Shown: piece after piece, positions 7,846-16,711 of the stretch
Numbering within the stretch: the first letter of the stretch is position 1
How the letters are laid out: each line of letters begins with the position of its first letter
Source: an uncultured Lentisphaerota bacterium
Lineage (GTDB): Bacteria > Verrucomicrobiota > Kiritimatiellia > CAIQIC01
Assembly (NCBI GenBank): GCA_903912445.1
Contig: CAIWHP010000244.1
Location: forward strand, 38,024 to 102,023
Length of the DNA stretch: 64,000 nucleotides
Reading direction: 5' to 3'
Notes under the pieces: generated by a model
What the model saw: the letters and a program-made list of their open reading frames with translations, nothing else
The model's database searches: none
What the model was told of the DNA's origin: nothing
Made by a program: the position numbers and the translations under genes

Positions 7846-8661
7846 CTACACGATGCCGTCAATGGCGATCAACTGCCGCCACAGTTTTTTCAGCGCGGCC
7901 AAGGCGATGGCGTTGGCGGCATCGCTCAACGCCGCGGGCGGGTTGACATGCGTTTCGAGGAAGACCCCGTCGCAGCCGGTCGCCACCGCCGCGCGCGCCA
8001 GCGCCGGCGCAAAGCGCCCGTCGCCGCCGGAGACCGCGCCCGCGCCGCCGGGCAGCTGCACGCTGTGCGTCGCGTCGAAGATCACCGGGTAGCCCAGCTC
8101 GCGCAGCAGCAGCAGGCTACGCATGTCGGCCACGAGGTTGTTATAGCCAAAGCTGGCGCCGCGCTCGGTGATGAGGATGCGCCGGTTGCCCGTGCTCTCG
8201 ACCTTGGCGATCGCGTGGCGCATGTCCCGCGGCGCCAGGAACTGGCCCTTCTTGATGTTGACCACCGCGCCGCTGGCGCCGGCGGCCAGCAACAGGTCGG
8301 TCTGGCGGCAGAGGAACGCCGGAATTTGCAGCACGTCGACAACCGCGGCGGCCGGCGCCACCTGGGCCACCTCGTGCACATCGGTCAGGACCGGCACGCC
8401 ATATTTTTCCTTCACCTCGCGCAAAATCTCCAGGCCCCGGACGAGGCCCGGGCCGCGATAGGAGTTGAGCGAGGTCCGGTTCGCCTTGTCGAACGACGCT
8501 TTGAAGATGAACGGTATCTTTTCCGCACGCGCCAGCTTGGCCAGCTGGCCGGCCAGCGCAAGGCAGCCGGCACGGCTCTCGATGACGCACGGGCCGGCAA
8601 TCAGCGCCAGCGGCGCGCCGCCGCCGAACCGGACCGGACCTACTCGAACTTGTTTGGTCAT
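7846..8661 (-). CDS. kdsA: 3-deoxy-8-phosphooctulonate synthase (KDO8P synthase)
   Basis: A 271-aa cytoplasmic enzyme that condenses phosphoenolpyruvate with arabinose 5-phosphate to Kdo 8-phosphate, the committed step to Kdo for LPS. Diagnostic segments are A-L-I-A-G-P-C-V-I-E-S near residues 18-28, F-K-A-S-F-D-K-A-N-R-T-S at about 53-64, the L-T-D-V-H-E loop at about 95-100, and V-N-I-K-K-G-Q-F-L-A-P. Length matches the family. It lies downstream of kdsB across a 121-bp gap with short tandem repeats, and 21 bp before lptC. Confidence 0.95.
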   Translation of the reverse strand: MTKQVRVGPVRFGGGAPLALIAGPCVIESRAGCLALAGQLAKLARAEKIPFIFKASFDKANRTSLNSYRGPGLVRGLEILREVKEKYGVPVLTDVHEVAQVAPAAAVVDVLQIPAFLCRQTDLLLAAGASGAVVNIKKGQFLAPRDMRHAIAKVESTGNRRILITERGASFGYNNLVADMRSLLLLRELGYPVIFDATHSVQLPGGAGAVSGGDGRFAPALARAAVATGCDGVFLETHVNPPAALSDAANAIALAALKKLWRQLIAIDGIV

Positions 8662-8782
8662 GACATGACTCCCGAGAGCGAAGAAATGGAGCGTTGGGGT
8701 ATTGGCGTGTTGGCGCTCTGGACGTGGAGAGCAGCCCTAAGCTTTATTGGGGGCGGCTGATTACTCATGCTCTGATCACTCG
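8662..8782. repeat. 8-bp periodic TTGG tract and degenerate GATCACTC tract between kdsB and kdsA
   Basis: At 8688-8721, TTGG recurs at 8694, 8702 and 8710, with CTGG at 8718, an exact 8-bp period. A second tract runs from 8759 into the kdsB 3' end, with GATTACTC at 8759-8766 and GATCACTC at 8774-8781. Both look like short degenerate intergenic repeats of the microsatellite type. I see no gene in the gap. Confidence 0.6.
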
Positions 8783-9544
8783 TCACCCAACCTGCATCAC
8801 TCCGCTCCGCCGCAGCGCCTGCTCGGCGCGGCCGACGTCCTCCGGCGTATCCACGCCCAGGCCGACGTCGTTGGTTTCCAGCACCTTCATCCGGCAGCCG
8901 AGCCACAAGGCGCGGAGTTGCTCGAGCTTCTCCGTCTGCTCCAACACGCACGGCGGCTCCTGCACCAGCCGTTCGAGGAACGTGCGGCGATAGGCATAGA
9001 TGCCGATATGCCGCCAGTGCAGGCCGGCCGGCGCCGCGCCCTCCGCGGCGTCGCGGACGAACGGGATCGTCGCGCGCGAAAAATAGAGGGCGGCGCCGTC
9101 CCGGGCCCGCACCACCTTGACCACGCTGGACGCGGCCAAATCGCGCGTCTCGCGGATCGGCGCGGCCGCGGTCGCCATGTCCCACGTGCGGTCGGCGGCG
9201 AGCGTCCGGCCGAGTTCGTCAATCAAGGCCGGATCGATCAGCGGCTCGTCGCCCTGGATGTTGATGACCACGTCGGCGGCGCAGCCGCGCACCGCCTCGG
9301 CGATGCGATCGGTGCCGGAGGGATGGTCGGGCGAGGTCATGACAACCTCCGCGCCAAAGGTCTGGGCGGCGGCGCAGATGCGCTCGTCGTCGGTCGCCAC
9401 CAGCAGGCGGTCGAGCGCTTGCGCCAGCCGCGCGCGCTCGACGACCCATTGCAGCAGGGGCTTGCCGAGGATCGGGAACAGAATCTTGCCGGGGAACCGC
9501 GTCGAGCCCCAGCGCGCCGGAATGACACCGATGATGCCGGTCAT
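8783..9544 (-). CDS. kdsB: 3-deoxy-manno-octulosonate cytidylyltransferase (CMP-Kdo synthetase)
   Basis: A 253-aa cytoplasmic enzyme that activates Kdo with CTP to CMP-Kdo for lipid A assembly. Clear family features are I-P-A-R-W-G-S-T-R-F-P-G-K at residues 8-20, A-T-D-D-E-R-I at about 50-56, S-G-T-D-R-I-A-E at about 75-82 and I-N-I-Q-G-D-E-P-L at about 93-101. It starts inside the stop codon of the upstream secreted-protein gene (ATGA overlap), so it is probably translationally coupled to it. Confidence 0.95.
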   Translation of the reverse strand: MTGIIGVIPARWGSTRFPGKILFPILGKPLLQWVVERARLAQALDRLLVATDDERICAAAQTFGAEVVMTSPDHPSGTDRIAEAVRGCAADVVINIQGDEPLIDPALIDELGRTLAADRTWDMATAAAPIRETRDLAASSVVKVVRARDGAALYFSRATIPFVRDAAEGAAPAGLHWRHIGIYAYRRTFLERLVQEPPCVLEQTEKLEQLRALWLGCRMKVLETNDVGLGVDTPEDVGRAEQALRRSGVMQVG

Positions 9545-10080
9545 TTCTTCTTCGTGTCCTTGTTGGCATCCTTATCCGTCTTGTCGGCGGGCGCTTCGCC
9601 GTTCAACGTCTTCTTCGCGGCGCTGATTTCCTTGTTCCAGTCGTTCTGCTCCTTGTTGTGCTTGACGGCGACGATGACGCCCTCCGTCTCCGGGTCCACG
9701 AAGATCATCGTGGGCAGCGCGTCCCGATAGCTCCCGGCGGTTTCGCCGACCTGCCCGGGCAGCGCCTTGAGGTCCTTGATGTCGGCATAGATCACGATGC
9801 CCATCGAGCGCGCGCGCTGCAGAGCGAACTGCGTATCCTGAGCCAAGGTGCCTTTCTTGGCGCCTTCCTCGCTCAGGACGAGGGCGACGGGTTTCTTCTT
9901 GGCTTTCGCCTCGCCCTTCACCTTGTCCCAGTCCTTGATCCGCTCGATCGACCTCGGGACCTTGACTTCCATGGGTTTGGGCTTCGGTATATTCCGCAAA
10001 CTGCCGAGACCGGTTTGCGCCTGCGCCGCACCCTGCCATCCGAAACACACTGCCAATCCGCATGCGAGCCACCGTTTCAT
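9541..10080 (-). CDS. Secreted protein of unknown function, possible thioredoxin-like fold
   Basis: A 179-aa protein with a signal peptide (MKRWLACGLAVCFGWQGAAQA). The middle part, about residues 65-155, has K-K-P-V-A-L-V-L-S-E-E-G followed by a helix, V-I-Y-A-D-I and L-P-T-M-I-F-V-D-P-E. This pattern fits a thioredoxin-like fold with the cis-proline strand but without a CxxC motif, so redox activity is unlikely. The C-terminus is a Lys/Asp-rich tail ending K-K-K. It is the first gene of the kdsB-kdsA-lpt operon and overlaps kdsB by four bases. I do not recognise the family. The ATG at 10080 was chosen for the signal peptide. Confidence 0.6.
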   Translation of the reverse strand: MKRWLACGLAVCFGWQGAAQAQTGLGSLRNIPKPKPMEVKVPRSIERIKDWDKVKGEAKAKKKPVALVLSEEGAKKGTLAQDTQFALQRARSMGIVIYADIKDLKALPGQVGETAGSYRDALPTMIFVDPETEGVIVAVKHNKEQNDWNKEISAAKKTLNGEAPADKTDKDANKDTKKK

Positions 10081-10107
10081 AGTTGCCTCCGGCTTGTTGC
10101 CGCGGGG

Positions 10108-10136
10108 AGCATAATCGGCCCGCCGCGGTTTTCCAA
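10108..10136 (-). promoter_or_regulatory. Possible promoter of the kds-lpt operon overlapping a palindrome
   Basis: Reading the minus strand, TTGGAA (10136-10131, an arm of the palindrome) is followed after 17 bp by TATGCT (10113-10108), 27 bp upstream of the start codon at 10080. The same TATGCT hexamer occurs at about the same distance before the GH106 gene and the URO-D-like gene. Inferred. Confidence 0.35.
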
Positions 10137-10172
10137 GTCTTGGAAATGGTCTTGGAAATACGCCTTGGAAAT
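10129..10172. promoter_or_regulatory. Palindrome plus two extra half-sites upstream of the kds-lpt operon
   Basis: TTTTCCAAG-T-CTTGGAAAT at 10129-10147 is a near-perfect copy of the window-wide palindrome. The right half TTGGAAAT then repeats at 10152-10159 and 10165-10172, spaced 12 and 13 bp, unlike the 31-32 bp spacing of the other clusters. It lies between the 3' end of the GH2 gene and the operon start. Confidence 0.6.
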
Positions 10173-10232
10173 GCGCGCCGGGCATCAGGGCGGCGCCTGG
10201 CGGCGCCCACGGGCCTCCGCCAAGACTCCGCC

Positions 10233-13136
10233 TCACTCGTGGCTGCGGATGGTGATCTCGGCGCTGCGCAGACCGTCGGCCTGCGCGGTGAGCTTGATGG
10301 CGCCGGCCTGGCCGGACTTGGCGCGGACGATCGCGAGGCAGAGGCCGTTGAAGGCCTTGCGCTGCAGCGCGATGAACGGCTCATGGCTGGCGGCGTCGCC
10401 GTTGCCGACGGCGACCAGTTCACCCGGTCCGCTCACCGTAAACTTCACCGGGTTGTGCGTGCGCGGGACAAGCAAGCCGTCCTTGTCGGCGATGGTGACC
10501 GTGACAAAGGCGAGATCGCGCCCGTCGGCGCGGATCTCGGCGCGATCCACGGCGAGCTGCACCTGTTCCGCTGCGCCGGTGGTTTTGACCACGTCAGTCG
10601 CCCATGCTTTGCCTTTTTTATAGGCGACGATTTTCAGCTCGCCGGGTTGATAGACCACGTCGTCCCAGCGCAGGCGGTACTCGAACGGGCCGCGCGCTTT
10701 TTTACCGAGCGACTGGCCGTTGAGAAAGAGTTCGGCTGCATCGCCAGAGGTGTAGACATGGACGGGCGTGACCTGCCCGGTGCGCTCGGCCCAGTTCCAG
10801 TGCGGGAAGATGTGCGCCATCGGCAGCTCCGGGCGCCAGCGCGCCTGGTAGCTGTAGAAGCGGTCCTTCTTGAAGCCGCAGAGGTCGAGGATGCCAAAGT
10901 AGCTGCTCGCGCTCGGCACCTTGAGCTTGCCGAGTGCGGTCAGTTCTTTTTGCATGGCGGCGCGCTGGGCGGGGTCGGAGAAGTTGAGCAGGTTGCTCGC
11001 GTCGCTGTTGTAGGGCGTCGGCTCGCCGAGGTAGTCGAAGCCGGTCCAGACGAACTCGCCGGCGAAGGCGGGGTTCTTGTCGAGCGCGGCAAACTCCTCG
11101 TCGGGCGTCTGCGCCCAGCCGGGGACGTCCACGTCGTAGGACGAGACCTGGAAGTTGACGCGCGACGGACCGCCCTTCTGCACCGGGAAGAAATATTCGC
11201 CGCGCGAGCTGATGCACGAGGACGATTCGCTCGACAGCATCGGTTTCTTTTCGTTGCCGGGATGCGCGAGCAGTTTGCCGAAGCTGCCGGTGTGATAGTT
11301 CAGACCGAAGACGTCCACCGCGGTCTGGAAGCCGTTGATGCCGGCCTTGTCGTGATTGCAGCCGGCGGTGACGGGGCGCGTCGGGTCCTCGCGCCGGACG
11401 ATATCGGCCAAGGGCTTCGCGAGCTCCGGGCCGTTCTGCTCGCGGATTTCGTTGCCGATGCTCCACATGATCACGCTCGGATGGTTGCGCTCGCGGCGCA
11501 CCATGGCCTGCAGATCCTTCTCGTGCCACGCGTCGAACAGGTGCGCGTAATCGTTCGCCGTCTTGCCCCCGCGCCAGCAGTCGAACGCCTCGCACTGAAC
11601 GAGGAGGCCCATGCGGTCGGCGAGTTCGCAGAATTCCGGCGCGGGCGGATTGTGGGAGGTGCGCAACGCGTTGTTGCCCATCTCCTTGAGGATTTCGAGC
11701 TGCCGCTCCTGGGCGCGCGTGTTGAACGCCGCGCCCAGCGGGCCGAGGTCGTGATGGTTGCACGTGCCGTTGAGCTGCACGCGCCTGCCGTTGAGCTTGA
11801 AGCCGTCGCGCGCGGTGAACTCGATCGTGCGGAAACCGAACGGCTGGTCATAGACGTCCACGACCTGGCCGCCGACGCTCAGCGCCACGCGGGCGATGTA
11901 GAGGTTCGGCGTCGCCAGGTCCCAGCGCTTCGGATTTGGCAGCGTAACGGGAAGGCTGGATTCGGCCGACTTGCCGGCGGCAACGGCGATGTTCCCGCTG
12001 CTGATACGCGCGACTTGCTTGCCGGGCGCACCGTCGGACGTCGCTTCGAGCAGCGCCACATCCAGCGTGACAGCCGCGTCCTGGCCACCCTGGTTCTCAA
12101 GCGTCGTCGTGACCTGCGCTTCGCCTTTTTTGTCGCTGACCACCGGCGTGCTCACAAAAACGCCCCAGTGCGCGACGTGCACCGGCGCGGTCTTGACGAG
12201 CCAGACGTTGCGGTAGAGCCCCGCGCCCGGATACCAGCGCGAACCCCAGTGTGCGGTGTCGAGGCGCACGGCGATGACGTTCTCGGCGCCGAACTTCACC
12301 TTGTCGGTCAGCTCGACGCGGAAGGGCTGGTAGCCGTAGGGCCAGCCGCCGATCGGCTCGCCGTTGAGCCAGACCTGCGCATTGGCCATCGCACCATCGA
12401 AGTCCACGAAGATGCGTTGGCCCTGATCGGCGGCGGGCAGGGCGAAATGCTTGCGATACCAGCCGATGCCCTTCCACGGCAACTTGCCGGTGTTGTTATC
12501 GAGGTCGGCGCGGAACGGTCCCTCGATGCCCCAGTCGTGCGGCACATCGAGCTTGCGCCACGCGGAGTCGTCGAACGCGGCGGTGCTGGGCGCGCCGCTG
12601 GCGGCAAGGCGCCGGTTCTTGATTGCCTGGCCCGCGCCATCGAAGAGCTGGATCTCGCGGATGCTTGCCCACTTGCCGTCCGGCAGCGCCGTCGTCCGCA
12701 CGCGCACGAAGCGCACCGCGCCCGGCAACGGCTGCCACGCCTGGCCATCGTTGCTGCCTTCGATTACGAAGGCATATTTCTTCTCGGGAAATTCCCACTG
12801 CACCAGCGCGCGATTGAGCTGTTGCGTGCGGCCGAGGTCGAGCTGCACCCATTGCTTCTGGCCCTTGTCGTTGGCGCACCAGCGCGTGGCCGGGTCGCCA
12901 TCCAGCGCGTTCTCGGCGGGATTGCCGTGCTCGGTCTCCTGGCTGGACGCCGTGACGGCCAGCGTCCACCCTGCCGCCCCCGGCTCCGCCCGCGACGAGC
13001 CGTCGGGCATCGGCCCGAACCGCTCAAAACGCCAGTCGCTGTTGAACGACTCGCGCGTCCGCCCTGCACCGGCCGACACGCCGCCGGCCAGCACCAGCAG
13101 GCCCGTCAACAGCACACACAGGTTCCGGGTTTTCAT
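10233..13136 (-). CDS. GH2 family enzyme, beta-galactosidase-like, with inserted F5/8-type (CBM32-like) domain
   Basis: A 967-aa secreted enzyme (signal peptide with L-L-T-G-L-L-V-L-A-G-G-V-S-A). The GH2 sugar-binding domain starts at E-S-F-N-S-D-W-R-F and is interrupted at about residues 60-180 by a discoidin-like domain (A-L-D-G-D-P-A-T-R-W and W-V-Q-L-D-L-G). It resumes at W-R-K-L-D-V-P-H-D-W-G-I-E-G. The TIM barrel has R-N-H-P-S-V-I-M-W-S-I-G-N-E, with acid/base Glu near residue 563, and a later F-V-W-T-G-F-D-Y-L-G-E-P-T-P-Y-N. C-terminal Ig-like domains follow. It should remove beta-linked galactose or a related sugar; exact specificity cannot be read from sequence. Confidence 0.88.
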   Translation of the reverse strand: MKTRNLCVLLTGLLVLAGGVSAGAGRTRESFNSDWRFERFGPMPDGSSRAEPGAAGWTLAVTASSQETEHGNPAENALDGDPATRWCANDKGQKQWVQLDLGRTQQLNRALVQWEFPEKKYAFVIEGSNDGQAWQPLPGAVRFVRVRTTALPDGKWASIREIQLFDGAGQAIKNRRLAASGAPSTAAFDDSAWRKLDVPHDWGIEGPFRADLDNNTGKLPWKGIGWYRKHFALPAADQGQRIFVDFDGAMANAQVWLNGEPIGGWPYGYQPFRVELTDKVKFGAENVIAVRLDTAHWGSRWYPGAGLYRNVWLVKTAPVHVAHWGVFVSTPVVSDKKGEAQVTTTLENQGGQDAAVTLDVALLEATSDGAPGKQVARISSGNIAVAAGKSAESSLPVTLPNPKRWDLATPNLYIARVALSVGGQVVDVYDQPFGFRTIEFTARDGFKLNGRRVQLNGTCNHHDLGPLGAAFNTRAQERQLEILKEMGNNALRTSHNPPAPEFCELADRMGLLVQCEAFDCWRGGKTANDYAHLFDAWHEKDLQAMVRRERNHPSVIMWSIGNEIREQNGPELAKPLADIVRREDPTRPVTAGCNHDKAGINGFQTAVDVFGLNYHTGSFGKLLAHPGNEKKPMLSSESSSCISSRGEYFFPVQKGGPSRVNFQVSSYDVDVPGWAQTPDEEFAALDKNPAFAGEFVWTGFDYLGEPTPYNSDASNLLNFSDPAQRAAMQKELTALGKLKVPSASSYFGILDLCGFKKDRFYSYQARWRPELPMAHIFPHWNWAERTGQVTPVHVYTSGDAAELFLNGQSLGKKARGPFEYRLRWDDVVYQPGELKIVAYKKGKAWATDVVKTTGAAEQVQLAVDRAEIRADGRDLAFVTVTIADKDGLLVPRTHNPVKFTVSGPGELVAVGNGDAASHEPFIALQRKAFNGLCLAIVRAKSGQAGAIKLTAQADGLRSAEITIRSHE

Positions 13137-13213
13137 GGTCTCCGCCTTTCCTTCAAAACTGGCGCGGCATCATAAACAGCGCCGGCGCAGCCGTCACCGC
13201 CAAACTCCCGGGG

Positions 13214-13241
13214 TTGAATCAAGCGGAAAGCATGGTATAAA
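13214..13241 (+). promoter_or_regulatory. Probable sigma70-type promoter for the STAS-like gene
   Basis: TTGAAT at 13214-13219, a 16-bp spacer, and TATAAA at 13236-13241, 40 bp before the ATG at 13282. This is the clearest -35/-10 pair on the plus strand in the window. Confidence 0.5.
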
Positions 13242-13281
13242 ATCACCTAAGTTAGGGTTCGGTCAGTGGAGGCCAGCGCTT

Positions 13282-13656
13282 ATGCCGTGGAAAATATCGT
13301 TCGATGAACAGACGCGGATCGTGGAGACCACCTATACCGGCCTGATCGGGGACGCAGAACTGCGCGAGGTGGCGCTGGCCACCCTCGTCGTCGGGCGCGA
13401 GCACAGCACCGGCCTCTACCTCGGCGACTGCTTGGACCTCGAACATGCGGGTTCGCTCTTCAATGTCTATGACCTGGTCCGGTTCTTCGAGTCGCTGCCG
13501 GTGGAGCGCACCATCAAGGAAGCCATCCTGCTGCCGGCCGCGCCGAACGCCTCCAACGACCTGAAATTCTACGAGACCGCCGCCCTGAACCGGGGTTACA
13601 ACGTGCGCGTGTTCAACGAGCGCGCCGCCGCCGTGCGCTGGCTGCTGGAGAAATAA
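13282..13656 (+). CDS. Small STAS/SpoIIAA-like protein
   Basis: A 124-aa cytoplasmic protein without signal peptide, preceded by GGAGG. It opens M-P-W-K-I-S-F-D-E and alternates short strands and helices in the manner of SpoIIAA-like STAS domains (V-E-T-T-Y-T-G-L-I-G-D-A-E-L-R, later Y-L-G-D-C-L-D, A-I-L-L-P, and a final V-R-V-F-N-E-R-A-A-A-V-R-W-L). Proteins of this kind are often found singly in PVC and proteobacterial genomes and may be regulatory. The gene stands alone between two oppositely oriented glycosidase genes with its own promoter. The fold is a moderate call; function is unknown. Confidence 0.6.
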   Translation: MPWKISFDEQTRIVETTYTGLIGDAELREVALATLVVGREHSTGLYLGDCLDLEHAGSLFNVYDLVRFFESLPVERTIKEAILLPAAPNASNDLKFYETAALNRGYNVRVFNERAAAVRWLLEK

Positions 13657-13671
13657 GCCGCAAGGCTATTT
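13651..13671. terminator. Bidirectional hairpin overlapping the stop codons of two convergent genes
   Basis: AAATAAGCC (13651-13659) pairs with GGCTATTT (13664-13671) around a GCAA loop, with one bulged A. The stem includes the TAA of the STAS-like gene and the TAG of the alpha-galactosidase gene, which end nine bases apart. It probably ends transcription from both sides; there is no long U-run. Confidence 0.45.
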
Positions 13672-16656
13672 CATAAACCCGGCGCCGACGATATCGGCGT
13701 GGTCGCTGGCGATGCCGTCGCCGGCATCGGTGATGACGAGGCGGATTTCCTTGAAACGCGCGTCGAGCACGACATCGAAAGCCCACGCGCGGACGGTCCT
13801 GGAGGCGAGCGTCGGCGTCTTGGCCAGCAGCACGGGCGGCTCGCCCATCTCCTTCACGTCGCCATATACTTCAAACGTCACGCTGGAACGCGGATCGCTC
13901 TTCCTTTCGTCGTCAAGGCCGACGATCGCGACGAAACGCTTCGCGCCCTTCGGCACCGCATAGACGAACAGCGCATTGGCGTGCGCACCAAGACCGCGCT
14001 CGTATTTTTTCCCATCCACGGTCAGCGTCTTGCCGTCGTTGGATTTGTTGGCGGTGAGTTTGCCGTGGCCGGTCTTGGCCGTGACGGGCTTGAGGGAGTC
14101 GAGCGCAATGTCCGGCGCGGGCGGCGCGGCGGGCCGCTTGAGTTCGGCGGGCGTCTCCACTTCAACGGTGGCGGGCGCGGAGGCGACCTCGCCCCAGCCG
14201 AGCGCGGTCACGGTGTAGCGGAGCTTTTTGCCGTGCGGAATCTGCGCGTCGGTGAAATGCGCGACAGCGGTCTCGTTGGTCACGCCGTCGTCGCGCACGA
14301 TGCGGTAGCGGTCGGCACCGGAATCCTTCCACGCGAGCGCGACGGCTTCATACTCGGTGTTGGCCTTCAGCTCGCTGACCGCCACCGGCAGCGGCGCGGC
14401 GATGCTGGCCGGCTCGAACTTGATTTCCCATTTCACGTCGGCGCTCGTGGCGCTCGTCAGCGTCAGGCGGACGCCCGGTCCATCCTGCTGGACGGCGGCG
14501 GGCGCGACGGCGCGCCACGACTTGGCGCCCACCGGCACGCAGACGCGCAGCTCAAGCGGGTCGTTGGCGACGGCGCGGCAGACGCCGGAGAGCGTGCTGG
14601 TAGCGGCGTCCCATTTTTCCTCTAGCGTTTCGACCATGCCTTGCGTCACATGACGCGACGTGCCGATGAGCTGGGGATGTTCGCTCGCGGGCCGCACGGC
14701 GAGGACGCGGCACGAGGCCGGCGGCAGCGTCGCGCGCAGCTCGCCGCGGAACGGCGCGACGAACTTGTTCGCCCAGAAGTCGAACGCCACATATTCCGGC
14801 GCGGGCGGCAGGCCCAGGCGTTCCGCCGTGCAGGCCATGGCCACGGAATTTTTCTGGTCCCAGTTGAACAGCGTGACGACGTCGCGGCGCGGTGTGCGGC
14901 GGGTGTCGGTGAGCAGCCAGATGCGCGCGGGATCGTTCTCGAAGAAATCCACCGGGCGCGGCAGCAGGCCGTGCGCGGGCAGGCAGCGCTTGAGGATGTC
15001 CAGGCGCTCCACCGGCAGGTCGGGCAGCCAGTCGCTGTTATAGAAGAGATCGCCGGTGATCGTGGTGAACGTGGCGTTGACGCGCGCCTGGTCGAGCGGC
15101 GTCTTGGCGCGGACGCTGACGCAGTCGGGATCGTTCTGCCAGACGCGGCCGTGGAGGAAATAATTCCGCGAGGCGTGCGGCGCGCCGATGTGGCCGGAGC
15201 CGGTGTCCGGGCCGACGCGCATCGCGTCCACCAGCCCGAACGCGCCACCGAACGAACGCATGTTTTGCGAGACACAGCAGCCGAGCAGAAACACCTTCGG
15301 CCCGGCCGCCGCGCGCACGAGCTTGAAGCCGTCGCGATAGGCTTCGATCTGTGTCTTGTTCGGATCGGCGGGCACGGCCTCGCCCATCTCGTCCCACTTG
15401 TAGCCGTTGTTCACGTACATCAGCCGCGTGCCCGTGCCGGTCCAGAGCCCGTCCATCTTGAACAGTGTATAGCCCCACTCGTGCGCGATGCGATGGACGA
15501 GCTTGGTCAGGTAGTCGCGTGCCGCCGGCACGGTCATGTCGAGACAGCCGCCGCCCCAGCGCGCCTCGAACGGCTTGCCGTCCTTGTCGTGATAGAACCA
15601 TTCCGGATGCTCGAGGAAAATGCCGTCCTGCGGCGTGCCGGCGAACGGCATGAACCAGATGCCCGGCGTCAGGCCAAGCTTGCTGATGGCGTCGGCCGTC
15701 GGCTTCATGCCGTTGGGATAGGGCCCCTTCTCCTTGACGTTCATGAAGTCGCGGCACGGCCCGTTCTTGCTCTTGCCCGCCTGCCAGTGATCGTCGATCT
15801 GCACGAAATCGAAACCGAACGGCTTGAGTTCCTTTGCCGCGAATTCCGCGAGCACGGCGAGATGCTGCTCATCGCACGCGCCGGAATATTTGTCGGTGTA
15901 CCAGGTGCAGAAGCCCGAAGGCTGCGGCGGCAGCTTGATCGCATACTGCTGTGCGATCGCGTCGGCCCACGCCTCCAGCCCGAGGCGCGCATCGGCGAAC
16001 CAGCCGACCGCGAGCGTCTCCAGCGCGACTGTCGCGCCCGGTTTGACGAGCAGGCGGCCGTAATCGATCTGCGCCTCCAACCGCAGCTGCCCGTTCGTCA
16101 CCGGCGAGAACAGCACGCCGCTGCCGCGGTCATGCGTCAGCCAGCCCGCGACCAAACCACTGCGCGATTGCGGCTCGGCGAGCGCAAGCCACGCGTAGCT
16201 GCCGGTATTCTTGTCCGGGTCGAGCAACCCGCCGGTGCCGTGCGCTTTCACCTGCGCGAGCGGTACGCCCAGTTCGGCGCGCGCGGAAAAGGTTTTGAGG
16301 CTGCGGATGTTGAGCGGCTCCTTGCCGCCGTTGCGCAGCGTCGTCGTCACGAGCGCGAACGGCAGCTTCTCGCGCAGTTCGATCCGCACGACCTGTTTAC
16401 CGTCGGCGGCGGCAAGCTCCAGCCCCTCGCCCGCGCCGAAGAGACTTACCCCGAGGGTCGTGCGTTGCGCCTTGCACGCGCCGAGTTCGCCCAGTTCGCC
16501 CTCGGCCAGCACCGCGCGGCCCTGCGCGAGAAGGGATAGGCGTTGGGTCGCCGTATCGAAGCGCGCCTCCAGCGCGGCGTTGCGGATCGTGAGCACTTCG
16601 CCCTGCGCGGCGCAGCAGCACAGCGCGAGCAACAGCATGGTGCCAAAACATTTCAT
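13666..16656 (-). CDS. GH36-like alpha-galactosidase with C-terminal NPCBM domain
   Basis: A 996-aa secreted enzyme. An N-terminal beta-supersandwich (about 20-240) precedes a TIM barrel (about 245-560) with G-F-C-T-W-Y-T-D and F-V-Q-I-D-D-H-W-Q. The likely nucleophile is Asp about 402 in F-K-M-D-G, and the likely acid/base is Asp about 484 in M-R-V-G-P-D, matching the K-x-D and R-x-G-P-D pattern of clan GH-D. After a beta domain and an Ig-like segment, the last 130 residues are an NPCBM domain (G-L-G-A-H-A-N, then F-V-A-I-V-G-L-D-D). It should release alpha-linked galactose or a similar sugar. The gene is divergent from the protease gene at 16914. Confidence 0.85.
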   Translation of the reverse strand: MKCFGTMLLLALCCCAAQGEVLTIRNAALEARFDTATQRLSLLAQGRAVLAEGELGELGACKAQRTTLGVSLFGAGEGLELAAADGKQVVRIELREKLPFALVTTTLRNGGKEPLNIRSLKTFSARAELGVPLAQVKAHGTGGLLDPDKNTGSYAWLALAEPQSRSGLVAGWLTHDRGSGVLFSPVTNGQLRLEAQIDYGRLLVKPGATVALETLAVGWFADARLGLEAWADAIAQQYAIKLPPQPSGFCTWYTDKYSGACDEQHLAVLAEFAAKELKPFGFDFVQIDDHWQAGKSKNGPCRDFMNVKEKGPYPNGMKPTADAISKLGLTPGIWFMPFAGTPQDGIFLEHPEWFYHDKDGKPFEARWGGGCLDMTVPAARDYLTKLVHRIAHEWGYTLFKMDGLWTGTGTRLMYVNNGYKWDEMGEAVPADPNKTQIEAYRDGFKLVRAAAGPKVFLLGCCVSQNMRSFGGAFGLVDAMRVGPDTGSGHIGAPHASRNYFLHGRVWQNDPDCVSVRAKTPLDQARVNATFTTITGDLFYNSDWLPDLPVERLDILKRCLPAHGLLPRPVDFFENDPARIWLLTDTRRTPRRDVVTLFNWDQKNSVAMACTAERLGLPPAPEYVAFDFWANKFVAPFRGELRATLPPASCRVLAVRPASEHPQLIGTSRHVTQGMVETLEEKWDAATSTLSGVCRAVANDPLELRVCVPVGAKSWRAVAPAAVQQDGPGVRLTLTSATSADVKWEIKFEPASIAAPLPVAVSELKANTEYEAVALAWKDSGADRYRIVRDDGVTNETAVAHFTDAQIPHGKKLRYTVTALGWGEVASAPATVEVETPAELKRPAAPPAPDIALDSLKPVTAKTGHGKLTANKSNDGKTLTVDGKKYERGLGAHANALFVYAVPKGAKRFVAIVGLDDERKSDPRSSVTFEVYGDVKEMGEPPVLLAKTPTLASRTVRAWAFDVVLDARFKEIRLVITDAGDGIASDHADIVGAGFMK

Positions 16657-16711
16657 CGTCGGCTCCCTTTGGTGGACTAACCGCGCTCAGCTATAGCAAA
16701 TCGCCGCGCCG

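Noticed and set aside
10083-13175. 1030-codon plus-strand frame
   Set aside because: It is opposite the GH2 gene, whose catalytic motif and signal peptide are clear on the minus strand.
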